Below are positions 1 to 11,936 of a DNA stretch of 64,000 nt, in pieces. The position numbers and the translations under genes are program-made. This stretch comes from Viridothelium virens (lineage: Eukaryota > Ascomycota > Dothideomycetes > Trypetheliales > Trypetheliaceae). The notes under the pieces are model-generated. The model made no database searches and had not been told where the DNA came from. It saw only the letters and a list, made by a program, of their open reading frames with translations. The stretch lies in assembly GCA_010094025.1 (NCBI GenBank), contig ML991796.1, forward strand, positions 1 to 64,000, written 5' to 3'. Positions within the stretch are counted from its first letter, which is position 1; the number at the start of each line of letters is the position of its first letter.

Positions 1-1330
1 TTATTAATTATTTAATATTAAAAAATATTTAAGTTCTTAATATTATTATTACTTATTAGTTTATTAATAATAATTTTATCTTCTCTTAAATAAACTTAGG
101 TTGTTATATTAAACTCTTTTCTGTAATCTACTTTATTTTTGGATTAGCAGTTCCTTATTATATGCTTTGGTTTTTTATAAGTATAATACTTTTTTTTAAT
201 TTGGGCACTTTTTTCCTTTTTATTTTACGCAAGGTTGGAGTATTAAACTCCTTTTATTAATTTATTATTATTATAATACTAAGTAATCCCTTTAGTCCTT
301 CTTACTAGAATATATAAGGCTGATTATTTTTCCATACACTTTATGTAAAGTTTATTATTTAATTTAATTAAGGCATTAATAAGTTCTTATAATATTTTAA
401 TAAAGCTATTATAATATATTAGCTTATTCTTAATATTATTTTTAAGTCCTCTTTAATATATAGGTTATAATACTTTATTATTTTATTTTAATTTATTAGA
501 ATATTTTTAGAACTTAGCTGCGTAATTTATTATTAAAGTTTTTTATATTAAATTTTAAATTACTTACTCTGCTATCTTAATTTTATTAAAAATTCTAAAA
601 ATTTATTTAAACTCTTTTTTAAATTAAGGGAATTTTATAAAAAAATTATTAGGGTTTTTTAAATTATTAAAATATAAAATTAATTTGGGTTTTATCCAGT
701 ATTAGGCCTGTCCTCTTAAATATAATAAGGCTATTAAAATTTATTAATTATTTAGAATTTTTTTAAATAAGAAGTAAAGTTAGATTTAATATAATTACTC
801 TTTTAACTTACTTTTTTCCCTAAAATACTTATTAGGTTATCCCACTTTACCTTCCTTTAATAGGGCTTTAATACAGGACTCTAGCTGCAGAGTAAATCCT
901 AATTAATTTATCCTTAAGGGTGTTTTATTATATTATAAGTTTATACCCCCTAATATAAGCGCAGCTTATAATAAGTATATAAAAAGGTCTTAGGGTTTTT
1001 TATATAAAAGCAGAGTATTAAGGATCCAATAATATAAAAAGGGTTATTAAGCTTTAAACAACTTAATAATAAATAAGGACTTATTTAATTTAACTTATAA
1101 TTAATTATAAGTATAATTTTAGTATAATAATAAAACATAAGGAAGTTAATTAAACTGATTTCCTCTTACATATATATACTTATAATCTCTTTAATCACAG
1201 CTGTTATCCTTTTAATTAAATTTTTACTAATCTTAAGTTAATTATTACTAATTAGTATAATAACCTATAATCTGTAAGTAATCACCCAAGATTGCTTTAT
1301 CCTAATCTGTGGTTTATTACCACTAATCAG
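1..1330 (-). mobile_element. Ty3/Gypsy LTR retrotransposon relic A (gag part, runs off the left edge)
   Basis: Very A+T-rich fossil on the minus strand. Positions 1-1120 repeat, in the same orientation, the segment at 3660-4755; the two differ mostly by C/T and G/A transitions, the usual RIP pattern. The minus-strand content recalls the Gag region of Ty3/Gypsy elements. This would be the 5' portion of a second element whose pol lies outside the window. It is heavily broken, with very many breaks. Its age cannot be dated beyond saying it postdates the duplication and has been strongly RIP-mutated. Confidence 0.6.
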
Positions 1331-4300
1331 TTACGTAACCTTTACTTATTATGACCTATCTGTGGAACGCTTGCAGCAAATACAAAGGAGATGGCGTTCA
1401 GCCTTGACGCGGCTGGGTCGTAACATATATTAAGACTGATTATACCTTTTCTGGCTTTATTTAAATTTAATCCTTTCTTATTACATACCCTAAGAATATT
1501 ATTTATTTTTAGTGGAAAATACACTTTTTTAGTAATAATTTAAGGTTCCTTTTTTTTAGATATTTTAGTACTATTTTTATATATTTTATATATTCTTCCT
1601 TTATTTTGGAATAGATTAGTATATTATTAAGATATACAATTATAAAGATGTCTAGATATTGCTGTAATACATTATTAATCTATTCTTAACAGGTTGTAGG
1701 TGCGTTTATTAATCTAAATAGCATTACTAAGGATTTAAATAGTTCATATTTTATTCTAAATACAGTTTTTTATTTCTTACCTTTTTTTATGCGGATAAAA
1801 TTATAGGCATCCCTTTAATCTAATAATATAAGCTACTTTGCTCTAATTAGGCAGTTTTTTAGTTCTGCTGCATTAAGTAATGGATACTTATTCTTAATTA
1901 TAATAGTATTAAGTTTCTAATAATTAATATATAATTGTAGTTTTTTATTCTTCTTAGGAACAAAAAATATAAAATGTCCTGCTAAAAACTCTAATTTTTA
2001 AATAAATCCTTTTTTAAGGTTTTCTTTTAGCTATTCTTAAAGCATCTTTAATTCTTTTTATAATTAAGGATATAAAGGTCCAAAAGTGGGTTGCTTCCTT
2101 AGCTTTAGTTTTATTTTATAATCCCACAGTTAATATGGAGGCAGTATTTAGTCTGCTCTCCCTTTCTTAAAGAGTAGCAAATACTTTTTGTATTTAAGAG
2201 GTATTATTATAAGTTTAGTGTTTTTACACTTTATGTTATCCCTTAGTTAACCTTTTACTTTTATTAAAGTATTAAATACGCCAGATTTAGTTTATTTTTT
2301 TTAATTATCCTTATTTATTAATATTAAAGCCATATTATAGCTTATCCTTATTTTATCCCTAAAGCAATTTATTGCTCCTCCGGGGTCCCATACAATGCTG
2401 TATTTGCACCTATAAAATATAATTTCCCCTATTTCTTAATTAATATCTGGGTTATAATTCTGCAATTATAATAATTTAAGTATAATATTATACCTAATTA
2501 GATTTATAATATTAAGTTGGATTTCTTTAGTATACCCTTGCGTAATTATAAAAATAAGTTTTGTTTTAATATCTACTTATCTTTATTCTGCAAGTTATAA
2601 TTTAGTAGCTCTATATAAATTATATAACTTTTTTTTTCCCTTGGTATTAAGTCTAATCCTTTTAATAATTATTATTATTATTATGTTTATTAATATATTA
2701 TTATTAATTATTGCTTTAATTTATTAATTCTTAATCTTAACCTTAATTTTAAACAATCCTATTATTGCTTTGCTAAGGGATATTATATTATAACTTACTT
2801 ATAACCCCTTTATAAGAAGTTATTAATTTTTCCCTCTTCTTCTCTTATCTTCTTAGCAGTTTTATAGCACTTCTGCTATTCTGGTTTTATACTTTTATAA
2901 TTTAAGCAATGTTTATAATAATTTAGGTTATTGCATTAATATTTTGCATAATAGTTTGCTTACTTTTGGCGGTGTTTAACATACATAGTGCTAATATATT
3001 TTAGCCAGCTTATTATTTTACACATAAATAGTTTATAGGGTGGTTTTGGACACAGTCCTTATTAGGATTAGCTCCTTCCTTAAGCTATATTACTGCCTAA
3101 TTTATAATATAAGCATGTCTCCTTTTTTTTTGTAGAATTTTTTATTAAATAAGTTATAATTACTTTCTTATTTTTAGTAAAATTTATAGTTCCTTATCCC
3201 ACATGTTATAAAATATTGGAACTAATATTATAACTTTTTTTTATTCTAATTTTTTGCCTATTAATACTTTAGACACGCATTATTTTAACATTCCTCTTAT
3301 CCAATTATTTAATTATAATTGGGATATTATAAGAGTCTATGGACTTCTTTTTAATATTAGAAGTTCCTTTGCTTTTAATCCCACATAATTGGTAAAAGTT
3401 TAGGTTTTACACTTACATACATTTTATAAATATTGCATTCTTGCAGTAGGCATTATCCTAGGAGTTAATAATCTAGGTGATCCTTTATTTTTAATACTAA
3501 ATGCACATAATTCTTATGTTTGTCCTAAGTTGCTTCCTTTCCTTGGATTGTGTATGTGGGTGCTTATAAGTCCTCTTAGCTATTTATAGGGTTAATAACT
3601 TCTTCTTATAAAGCACTTTTTTCCTCTGCATTGGATTTATTGTTAATTGTCTAATACTGGAAAATATTTAAGTTCTTAATATTATTATTACTTATTAGTT
3701 TGTTAATAATAATTTTATCTTCTCTTAGGTGGACTTAGGTTATTATATTAAATTTTTTTTTGTAATCCACTTTATTCTTGGATTAATAATTTCTTGCTAT
3801 ATGCCCTAATTTTTTATAGGTATAATATTTTTTTTTTATTTAAGCACTTTTTTCTTTTTTATTTTGCGCAAGGTTGGAGTACTAAACTCCTTTTATTAGT
3901 TTATTATTATTATAATGCTGAGTAATTTCTTTAATTCTTCTTACTGGAATGTATAAGGCTGATTGCTTTTTTATACGCCTTATGTAAAATTTATTATTTA
4001 GTTTAATTAAAGCATTAATAAATTCTTACAATGTGTTAATAAAGCCACTATAATATATTAGCTTATCCTTAATATTATTTTTAAGTTCTCTCCAGTACAT
4101 AGGTTATAATGCTTTATTATTCTATTTTAATTTGTTAGAATATTTTTAGAACTTAGCTGCATAATCCGCTGTTAAAGTTTTTTATATTAAATTTTAAATA
4201 ATTTACTCTGCTATTTTAACTTTATTAAAAATCCTAAAAATTTATTTAAGCTCTTTCTTAAATTAAGGGAATCTTACAAAAAGATTATTAGGGTTCTTTA

Positions 4301-5060
4301 AGTTATTAAAATATAAAATTAATTTGGGTTTTATCTAATATTAGGCTTATCCTCTTAAGTATAATAAGGCTATTAAAGTTTATTAATTATTTAGAATTCT
4401 TTTAAATAAAAAGTAAAGTTGGATTTAGCATAATTATTCTTCTAACTTACTTCTTTTCCTAAAGTACTTATTAGGTTATCCCACTTTGCCTTCCTTTAAT
4501 AAGGCTTTAATATGGGACTCCAGCCGCAGAGTAGATTTTAATTAACTTATCCTTAAGGGTGTTTTATTATGTTATAAGCCTATACCCCCTGGTATAAGCG
4601 CAGCTTATAGCAGGTACATAAAAGGGTTTTAGGAGTTTTTACATAAGAGCAGAGTGTTAAGGATTTAATAATGTAAAAAGGGTTATTAAGCTTTAAACAA
4701 CTTAATAATAAATAAGGTCTTATTTAATTTGGCTTATAACTAATTATAGGTACAGCTGGGTATAATAATAGTAATAAAATGCAAAAAGAAGAATAAAAGT
4801 GTGCCTAAAATCCAGTTCCTTAAATATTTATTCCTTTTTTATTACAGCCTTTTTTCTTATTAATATTGCAGCAAGGAGGGCGAGATATTGTCTCACTTTT
4901 TGTAAGGTAAAATCTTGCTTATCTCATTGCGAGATGGTTGAGGTGTCCATACCACGTCCTCACTTACCCCTGTTGTGAGACGCGCTCAGTGTTACGCGAT
5001 TGGTGCACTACAAGTAGTGGCTACTTCCAACGCGTCCTTGGTCAGGAGCGTTCGTAACAT
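1331..5060 (-). mobile_element. Ty3/Gypsy LTR retrotransposon relic B
   Basis: A+T-rich fossil read right to left. Parts in minus-strand order: an LTR-like remnant near 5060-4990 whose ends read TGTTACG and CGTAACA; a Gag-like region at about 4755-3660 (the copy shared with relic A); a middle region; and a reverse-transcriptase-like region at about 1840-1590 resembling chromovirus-type Ty3/Gypsy RT. A less A+T-rich patch at 1331-1430, also ending CGTAACA, may be the other LTR remnant shared with relic A. RNase H and integrase were not located, so the 3' half of pol is probably missing. It is broken in very many places and looks old and RIP-mutated. Family assignment rests on the RT and Gag resemblance; LTR borders are tentative. 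Confidence 0.65.
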
Positions 5061-5139
5061 TAGTAGATGGGAGGCTGTAGGGCTTTAACTGTTTAATTCT
5101 AAGTGCGTGTTAGGCATACTGCGGTAATTATTATCTCTA

Positions 5140-5810
5140 AAATTAAAAAACAATTTAATAAAGCTTATACCTTAAATTCCCCTTAATCTATTTAAGCTAC
5201 AACAAGTTATTATCTAAACTAAAGATCTGGTAATAAAAAAGCTCCTTTAATCTCTTAACACTATTTAAGCAGAGAATAGCCTTCTCCGCGCTAAAAATAA
5301 GGGTTTTTAGCAAGCTCTAACTAAAAAAAACACCAAACAGTTAAATAAAAAAGTATTTATTAATAATAAGCTTAATAAGGCTCAAATTTTGACCCTTATA
5401 AAGGTTTAATTATTTCGCAATAAATAAAAGCGTTTAAATAAGGAAAAAGCACAGCAAAAACAGCAAAAAGCAGCTCAAAAAAAGCAGTTATAATTAAATA
5501 GGCAGATTAAAGAGCAGGAGAAACAGCAGCAAAAGCAACAGCGTGAAGAAGCTCAAATTTGGCGACAGCAGGCTTAAACTAAAAAAGCTTAGATTCGGCA
5601 GGACTTTTTTAAAGCAAAACAAGCAGCTTAACAGCTTTAAAATAAGTCAAAACACTATAAATAGAAGCAGACAAAAACACAGAAGGCCTCAAAACAGCCT
5701 AATTCGGAAGTCGCACCTGCAGAGGTAAAATCTCTGGTGGTGGAGGTAATTTCTCGTGTTTCGCGCTCTCAGCGCGAAATTCGCCTACCACAACAGTCTA
5801 TGGAGTAAAT
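5140..5810 (+). mobile_element. Fot1/Pogo-like DNA transposon: decayed 3' end of the transposase gene
   Basis: No long ORF survives, but successive plus-strand frames give the signature of the C-terminal tail of fungal Fot1/Pogo (Tc1-mariner) transposases: a LxAxNxxLxxAL-type helix near 5270-5320, then a long Lys/Gln/Ala/Glu-rich stretch (about 5440-5700) and a final Ser/Arg/Pro-rich tail. Many codons expected to be CAA or CAG read TAA or TAG, consistent with RIP. The DDE catalytic core is not present in the window. The segment abuts the Gypsy relics on its left and a G+C-rich terminal motif on its right. It could instead be another Gln-rich transposon tail, so the family call is moderate. 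Confidence 0.5.
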
Positions 5811-5925
5811 TAAATAGCGCATTCGATTTTTCTAGTTCTCTACTATCTATCTATCTAATTATCTAGTTTATTAAGCAGTTCGTTGTTGAATTATAGCCTT
5901 ATGAAGCTGTGGAGATGAAACGCGT

Positions 5926-5963
5926 CCCACCGTGCACGGAGGTGGATCGTGCACGGAGTGGTG
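5926..5963. repeat. Paired terminal motif, possible right end of the Pogo-like element
   Basis: Two spaced copies of GTGCACGG within CCACC/GGTGG context lie about 120 bp beyond the transposase tail. The reverse complement resembles the doubled CCACCACCTGCAC motif at 11937-11973, which faces the other way. This fits repeated transposase-binding sites near a terminal inverted repeat. The assignment is inferred from position and resemblance only. Confidence 0.35.
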
Positions 5964-5965
5964 CG

Positions 5966-6044
5966 GACTTCTACGAAAAAGGTCCTCAGGCAACCCTCAC
6001 CAAATCTCCCATACGAGCACGCGGACACTTTTGTCCAATGACCG
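5966..6044 (+). mobile_element. 79-bp MITE, copy 1 (diverged)
   Basis: The segment aligns end to end with the two better copies at 9331-9409 and 36691-36769 and has the same 79-nt length. The ends share TACGAAAAAGG-type and CTTTTGTCC-type terminal repeats, the right side is followed by TA, and the interior keeps an AGGGTTGC-like block on the minus strand. It is the most diverged of the three copies; the left CAGT and its TA have mutated. Confidence 0.55.
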
Positions 6045-6394
6045 TAACTCTCCTCCGTAGCTTGAGAGTCTACTTGCACGGATACAATCTGCAAGATCCA
6101 GACTCGGTTTCATGGGAGCATTGGCAGAGAGATACATGTTTACACGAACAAGTGATTGCACCGTCACGCTCAAGTCTGTATATAACAGCCCTCTTTCATT
6201 TAAGCAAGCTATTATCTCCAAGCGGACCGACAGTCAATCTATTCAACGCTCTGAGATGCTATGAACTATAGGGAGTATGAGATGGCTCCTGTCTCCAGGC
6301 TCTAGTAAACGCCTTCCCAGCTCGCCCTACCGGTATCATCACCGACAATGCCTACTCCTGAACCCCCTGATCGGGGTATTAAAGAGCACCATGC
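6045..6394. other. Intergenic, no supported gene
   Basis: Short overlapping reading frames on both strands lack recognisable domains. I see nothing that supports a gene. Confidence 0.5.
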
Positions 6395-8560
6395 CTACTC
6401 CCTGGAACACCTACTCGTCTGCTCCTGCGGATGCAGGGCATTGTTTATGGCTATCGGTAACTGTGTAGCAGACGGCCGGCACGCCTGCAGGTCGGGTATC
6501 TTTATAGCTGATGAAGAGATCCACGTGGCCTCCTGAGGAATGAGCAACATCTCTGAGGCAACCTCGTCAAGCAAGGGCTGTATCTGGGTCAGAATGCCAG
6601 GATCAGAACGACCATCTACCTGCCCCACCGTATGACCGCATCCAGAGGCCTGTATTTCTGGCAGGAACACCACTGTATTAGCCGGCACACGCCGCTGCCG
6701 CGTCGGCGATGGTAGGGTAGCACACGGAGAAGCCCCCATGGAGACGGCGTCATCGCGGCTGATTCGGACGTTGCCGAAGTATGGGATGCCGATCTGTAGA
6801 AACTGCGCATCATCCGTCGCTGAGTGAGGATACAGATCCATTGTGACCGTAGCGGCGGCATCCGCCTTGAGGCTCAGCAGTCTCTTCAGCAGGCTCGAGC
6901 TGTGCTCGCTCAGGACGTCCGTGTTCAGCCGCGTGACGGCCTCCACGTTCTCGGAACCTGTTCCAAAATCGCACGGTCGCTATTTTTCTAATGCGCGAGC
7001 ACATTGACTGCTGTGATTCCTGGTTCCTGCCGCCGCTGTCGTTGCTTGCAGTGTCCGCAGAGGTGCGCGATGACCAGCGTCATCGCGACCGTGAGCGCGA
7101 AAGAGTCGACAAATCGACAGCAGAAAGCCACATGATTTCGAGAGCGGGTCGCCATGAAGCGGGCTGACAGCTCACGCGCTGCATTGATGTTGCTCAGCTT
7201 GCTGTCCTCATACCTGCTGCTGGCGCCAAAGTCGCCGCCACGCTCTGGGACGGAAGCGCTCGATCGAAGCATGTAGGAGAGGCGCAGCAGGTTGAGCGAG
7301 GACAGGTAGAATACTTGGTCGAGCAGACGCAGCATCTCCAAAACTATCTTCTCCGGATATATCCAACGCTAGCAAGGCTGGGAACCAGCCACCACTTGCT
7401 GGGCATCTCATTTGCCGCCTTCTGGAGCTTGGCATCGATGTCCTGTAGGACTGCGAAGTCGTCTATTATGGCAGGATGTGACGACTCTTTGCGCTCGGGG
7501 ATGCACGACGCGATGACGGTCTGCTTGCGCTTAAATCTGCCTGAAGGAGTGTCGCTTGGAAGTGCAGCTTCAGACGCCATCGAGACGTGTGGAGAGCCCT
7601 GCGGCAGGCCTGCCATTAACCTTAGCTGATGGTCTGTGTAGACGATTCGATACCAGATGAAATTTGGATAGATAGGCTCGCTCAAGTCGACCACCCTTAG
7701 TGGGCACTGAATGTCGCTGCGATGAGTATGCATCATCTGTGCATGCACCATCGCACGTCTGCACACGAACCAATCACGTCGAAGATTGCCGCCGTACGCT
7801 TGGTACATGACGTCGAGCATGATGCATTCCAGCCTGACCACGGAGCCCAGGAATTCGTCATTGTTGATCGCCAGGTTCCCAACTGAGTTGGTGAACCGTC
7901 GCATTAGTTGGCATGGCAGCTCTGATGCGGCATGGAGTTCCAGACGTGCAGTAATGGATGAATGCTTGCTTCAGATATGTCCGCTAAGTTCGCCCTTTCA
8001 GCCTCCGGTCTCTAGGCCAGCACAGCGAAAGAATGGGTGATGAATTTGTGAATTGATCCGTCGATACCTGCCTTGGTTATGTGACGGATATCCTCCCGGT
8101 GTGGTAGCGTAGCGTACAGAGCGGCTGAAGATCCTCTCACACCTAGCGCCTCTGGAGGCGTTGTTATCGCCAGAAATTCGGGTGTTCGTATTATGGGTGT
8201 CGAGCACGACTCTTTCGGAGAGCTCCTACCTGGTCCCGCTTCCGGCTACAACAGGTCAACGCCTGCCCTAAAGGCCGGCTTACACGATCTGACTTGCTCA
8301 TACGCGGTTAGTGAGCGACTCAGTTCCGCCCCGTTGCTCGATCTTGAGGCTGGGTAGCCATCCTCACTCAGGGCGGAGAAGCTAGCTCCCGCCATGGAGC
8401 CATTATTTCCGTTGCGGACTTTCTTGGCCAACTGCTCGATCAGGGCCTCGATGCGCGTGATACGGTCGCACATATCCCGACCTTGACCTACTGTTGACAA
8501 TGTAGATGCGACCGTCTCCTTTGCTTACTCCTAGCTGGCTCTATACTGGCTAGCGAGGAT
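6395..8560 (-). pseudogene. Zn2Cys6-type fungal transcription factor, broken
   Basis: Four minus-strand pieces line up in order with one C6 regulator: a post-zinc-finger linker with a short coiled coil containing RIEALIEQL (about 8500-8246); the fungal transcription-factor domain including GNLRRDWFVCRRAM and LPSKWWL (7904-7344); its C-terminal helices including NVLAH (7341-6988); and a C-terminal part including PYFGNV (6946-6395). The pieces sit in different frames with no splice sites between them. A frame change lies near 7340-7380, an in-frame TAG follows NVLAH near 6985, another frame change follows, and TGA/TAA/TAG codons occur in the 5' part where CGA/CAA/CAG would be expected. The Zn2Cys6 cluster itself was not found upstream. 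The C-to-T pattern suggests RIP leaking from the neighbouring transposons. Confidence 0.7.
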
Positions 8561-9330
8561 GCCTAGGGGGAAGAAGAGCTTGTGAGTGGGCTGCTGCAGC
8601 TAAGGAAGGGTAATCTGGACTCAACACCCATCCATGATGAGACGAACCTGTCTGTCGCAGTCTTGTACTCCTCATTCTGTTCTCGATGTCTGCATCTCCG
8701 TGTACGTGCAGATACTGGACTTCGTATCGAACAAGCTCCGCTTTCGGGATGCTTAGATCGAAGTATTCCCCGCGATTCCTATTGAAAAGTTCCATGTAGT
8801 TTGCTCCGTACTCTGTTTGCATTGACCCTCTCTTTTCTATATATATCGTCTTTATCTAACCGTCCTCGCTGACACACTACTCACCTCGTAGTACCAGCAA
8901 TCACCGATAATGCTTCAGTGAATTACCATAATCGAATGGAGAGTTTCCCTTGGGTAAGCATTGTGTGGACATTGTGGTTTATAAATTAGATTCCCGTTTC
9001 ACTGCGAAATGATGTTCCCCGGCTTTTCCTCATGCTTTTACCATTTTGTTCCTTGGTCGAGCACACCTCGTCGTCGTTCATCCTAATACCACGTTCTACT
9101 CTACGGAGTTTCAGCGCCATTCTTCCAGCAAATAACTGCATTTCACCAAGCAAAGCATTGGCAGGGACATTGTGGTATAGATGTGTGATTCCCGAACTAA
9201 AGACGCTGTCTCCGGGTATCGATACACGCACGAGCGTCTGAATGCGAGATAAAAGCCTCCAGATTCTGGGTGGATGGCATGTCACAGTCATACACAAACG
9301 ATAACGCCTCAAAGGGTCGAACCTCCCTTA
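8561..9330. other. Intergenic, no supported gene
   Basis: A 90-codon minus-strand frame (8822-8550) begins next to the regulator relic but shows no zinc-cluster cysteines and no recognisable domain. Nothing else here supports a gene. Confidence 0.45.
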
Positions 9331-9409
9331 CAGTTCTAGGACAAAAGTGTGCGGGCAGCCCCCGGCAATTTTCCCGTGCCAGCGAGCGGACACCTTTTTT
9401 GCGTGACTG
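9331..9409 (+). mobile_element. 79-bp MITE, copy 2
   Basis: A 79-nt element bounded by CAGT and ACTG and flanked on both sides by TA (9329-9330 and 9410-9411), the Tc1/mariner target duplication. The two ends form an imperfect inverted repeat (GGACAAAAGTG on one side, CGCAAAAAAGGTGTCC on the other strand). By hand count it differs from the reverse complement of 36691-36769 at 17 of 79 positions, mostly transitions. It has no coding capacity and must have been moved by a transposase encoded elsewhere. Confidence 0.75.
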
Positions 9410-9411
9410 TA

Positions 9412-10319
9412 AGCAAGTTTTTCTCCTCTCCTTCCCCAAAAGTCTCTAGAGCTAGAATGCTGAGACCCTCGTTTGAGTTTATTCTCGCTCATCTTCCAGC
9501 GCAGAAGGAGTTCGACGCTCGTCATATCCGCTTACGCTAGCAGTAACGAGGAGAGTTCAGCTGGATCTTGCTAGATGCTCTGGCTGATCACCCAATCTAG
9601 TTTCTTTCCGCGGCATCATTCGCGGCTTTCGGTTTGGTCGAAAAATTTGCTTTCCCTGGCATCTCGGTCGATCTTGTGTCCCCCGTGAGGCTGCCGTTAT
9701 CGAAGATGATGCTCATGCCCTCGTCTAGAGCATTCGTCGGCTCCTTCGGCAAGACTAATAAGACCCTAGAGTAGTGGATGAATTTATCAGGAAAACATGG
9801 AGAATAGACGCCAAAATTGTCCAATCTCAGAATCAAACATGACAAGACAGTCGGTATCAAATTGTTGCGCGTGTAGTCACGGAACTCCGAGTTACCCTCG
9901 GACCACGACAAGTGCGTGAAGAGTTCTACAAAATGCTTTCGCACGGGGAGGGCAGGAACTTGTTGTAGCCTGGTGTTATGGGTGTCTCGGTTGCTTCTAA
10001 ACCTCATCGTTTGGATGGGCTCTGTCTAACAAGTATCGGCCAGTCCTGGGGATTGCTTGAGCAGCGATTCGGTAAGTGAGTGAACCTCTTAGCTAGAAAA
10101 ACTCAGGCGTTGCTAGTTCGTTCAGTTAAAGAAGAGTGCTGTGAGTGTGACGCTGTACGTCCTGCTTGGAGCGGCTGTAAGGAGGTACAATCTTGACGGT
10201 GACAAGGCAAGTTCGAGCGGTGAAGGAGGAGGTACTTGTGAGGAGGCACATCATTTCCACAGCATTTCCACGGAATTTCTACAAAGGAATACATTGCTGT
10301 GGAGACAGCGAGATCGCTA
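9412..10319. other. Intergenic with one unrecognised minus-strand ORF
   Basis: A 136-codon minus-strand frame at 10007-9597 is the only sizeable reading frame. It has no signal peptide, membrane segment or domain I recognise, and I cannot tell a real gene from chance. Confidence 0.35.
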
Positions 10320-11297
10320 CTACGCGTCTTGAAGAAAATAGGCCTCCTTTATCAGCCGCTCTCCCACCCACAACCTCCATGCTCCATACTCAGGTCGAAT
10401 GTTCAAAGAGTGTTCCCAGAAATATCCTTTATCTGTATTAACCTCTATAGCAATTCCGCTTGACCGAGGGTGTATACGATCATCTCTATATTGGATGACA
10501 TCCACTTCTCTCACATTTGGAAATAACAGGCTGAGGCTATCCCGAAGTAAAGTAATCCGACGCTCATACTCGACATTAGAGTTAGTAGTAAGACTACGGG
10601 GTCGCTGTGTAATGATGTAGATATATATAAATTGGTTCTCCTCAGAAAATAATTGTCCTCTTTCTTTAAGCTGTTCTATTCCAAGGCTTGCACCTCGGCA
10701 GGCCCGGTTTCCAAATCGTATTATTCCGTAGGTACGTGCTAAAAAATCCTCATCATTTCGCGCATTTAGTATATTACTCTCATGGACAAGGGAGATAAAG
10801 ACACCTTTCCTAGTCATAATTACGACAGCTGTGTTCCCGGCTAAGGTCTGGGTACCAAGAGCACCCTGGTCTGGGTAATTCGGAAAAAGCGACCAATGAT
10901 TTCTCGTCTGATCACCAGGACTGCTAAGATCGCTCCATAAATGTTGCCTATCCATTGCAGCCCATAGCCTTCTGAGGTATTGTCTCGTATCTGGCATCCG
11001 TTTGTGCGGACTGTTTGTAGGATCAGCAGGGATGGCCAGAGCATGAATTGTATTATTGGCCTTGACAGCCCCAATCGCGTTACTACACGCAGTGCTGCAA
11101 TTATCGGACTGACAAATAGTGCGATTGTCAATGTGCAGGCCACTAAAAGTGTCAGGGTCTAAGGTCTGATTGCCTAGAATCTTCCCGCCAAAGAGAGAGG
11201 TTAGGTTCCTCGCTGGATTAGTCGCTAAAATCGTAATTACACCGTTTGCTAGGAGCATAATTAAGACATTAGCTTTGGAATAAGTTGCAGTACGCAT
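10320..11297 (-). CDS. Predicted secreted protein of unknown function (325 aa)
   Basis: The frame is open from about 11432, but the ATG at 11297 is preferred because it starts a textbook signal peptide: a short basic n-region, the hydrophobic core NVLIMLLANGVITILA, and a likely cut after ALA/ILA near residue 26. The mature part has several Asn-linked glycosylation sequons and Cys-bearing motifs (CQSDNC, STAC) in its first third, which suits an extracellular disulfide-bonded protein. The C-terminal half looks like a compact alpha/beta domain with a VVIMTRKGVF strand and ends in WRLWVGERL. No introns are needed. I do not recognise the family. The gene sits alone between transposon debris and a monooxygenase gene. 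Being an uninterrupted frame in a decaying region argues that it is under selection. Confidence 0.6.
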   Translation of the reverse strand: MRTATYSKANVLIMLLANGVITILATNPARNLTSLFGGKILGNQTLDPDTFSGLHIDNRTICQSDNCSTACSNAIGAVKANNTIHALAIPADPTNSPHKRMPDTRQYLRRLWAAMDRQHLWSDLSSPGDQTRNHWSLFPNYPDQGALGTQTLAGNTAVVIMTRKGVFISLVHESNILNARNDEDFLARTYGIIRFGNRACRGASLGIEQLKERGQLFSEENQFIYIYIITQRPRSLTTNSNVEYERRITLLRDSLSLLFPNVREVDVIQYRDDRIHPRSSGIAIEVNTDKGYFWEHSLNIRPEYGAWRLWVGERLIKEAYFLQDA

Positions 11298-11936
11298 TTC
11301 GTGAGATCGAGAAGAGGTAGGCTTTGTCAACTCGGTATGTAAGAGCATAGCATACGAGGGGGGGAAAGAGCAAGCGAGGAACAGTGGCTGTATATCAATC
11401 TCACGACGCTCACCATCTACGTACGACTTCATGCCAGCAACGACGACTAGTGGCTATTAAAGAAAGTCGATCTGCAATCACAAACATATGTGACGTCATT
11501 TCGTGCTGTCGGAAAGCCACTGTTGTTGGCTTCTCTATTTTCATCTCTACAGGGCTCGGTCACACCGAAGAAAAGAGCTGGCCGGAAATGCTACAGCGCA
11601 ACATAAAGACAGATAATTCCGAAACCCCAAAAATATTCACACAACTTCTTCTAGTCACTGTTGTTAGTCTAGGCGATAATCTACGGTCGGGCACTTACTC
11701 GGTGATTCCGACGCCGTATCTTATGACAGACTAGGTAAGTCAACCTCAAGGGAGCTGGACTGCCCAGAGGACTGTAATATCGAACGCTTAGGTACCAGAG
11801 GGATTTGGAGATTCTTTCAACGCTGCGTGGAATAATCATGCCATTAAGGTATTTACTACAATAACAATCTGTGCCTGGGTAGAGTGATAACCGGTACTTT
11901 ACTCGTTTCGGCCGCTCAAGTCGCCGCTAGAGGTTT
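11298..11936. other. Intergenic, no supported gene
   Basis: A plus-strand 116-codon frame (11384-11734) overlaps the 5' region of the secreted-protein gene and has no recognisable features. Promoter elements were not identified. Confidence 0.4.

Noticed and set aside
5891-6271. 120-codon plus frame and 67/74-codon minus frames
   Set aside because: They run across the transposon-end motif and the 79-bp MITE and have no protein features.
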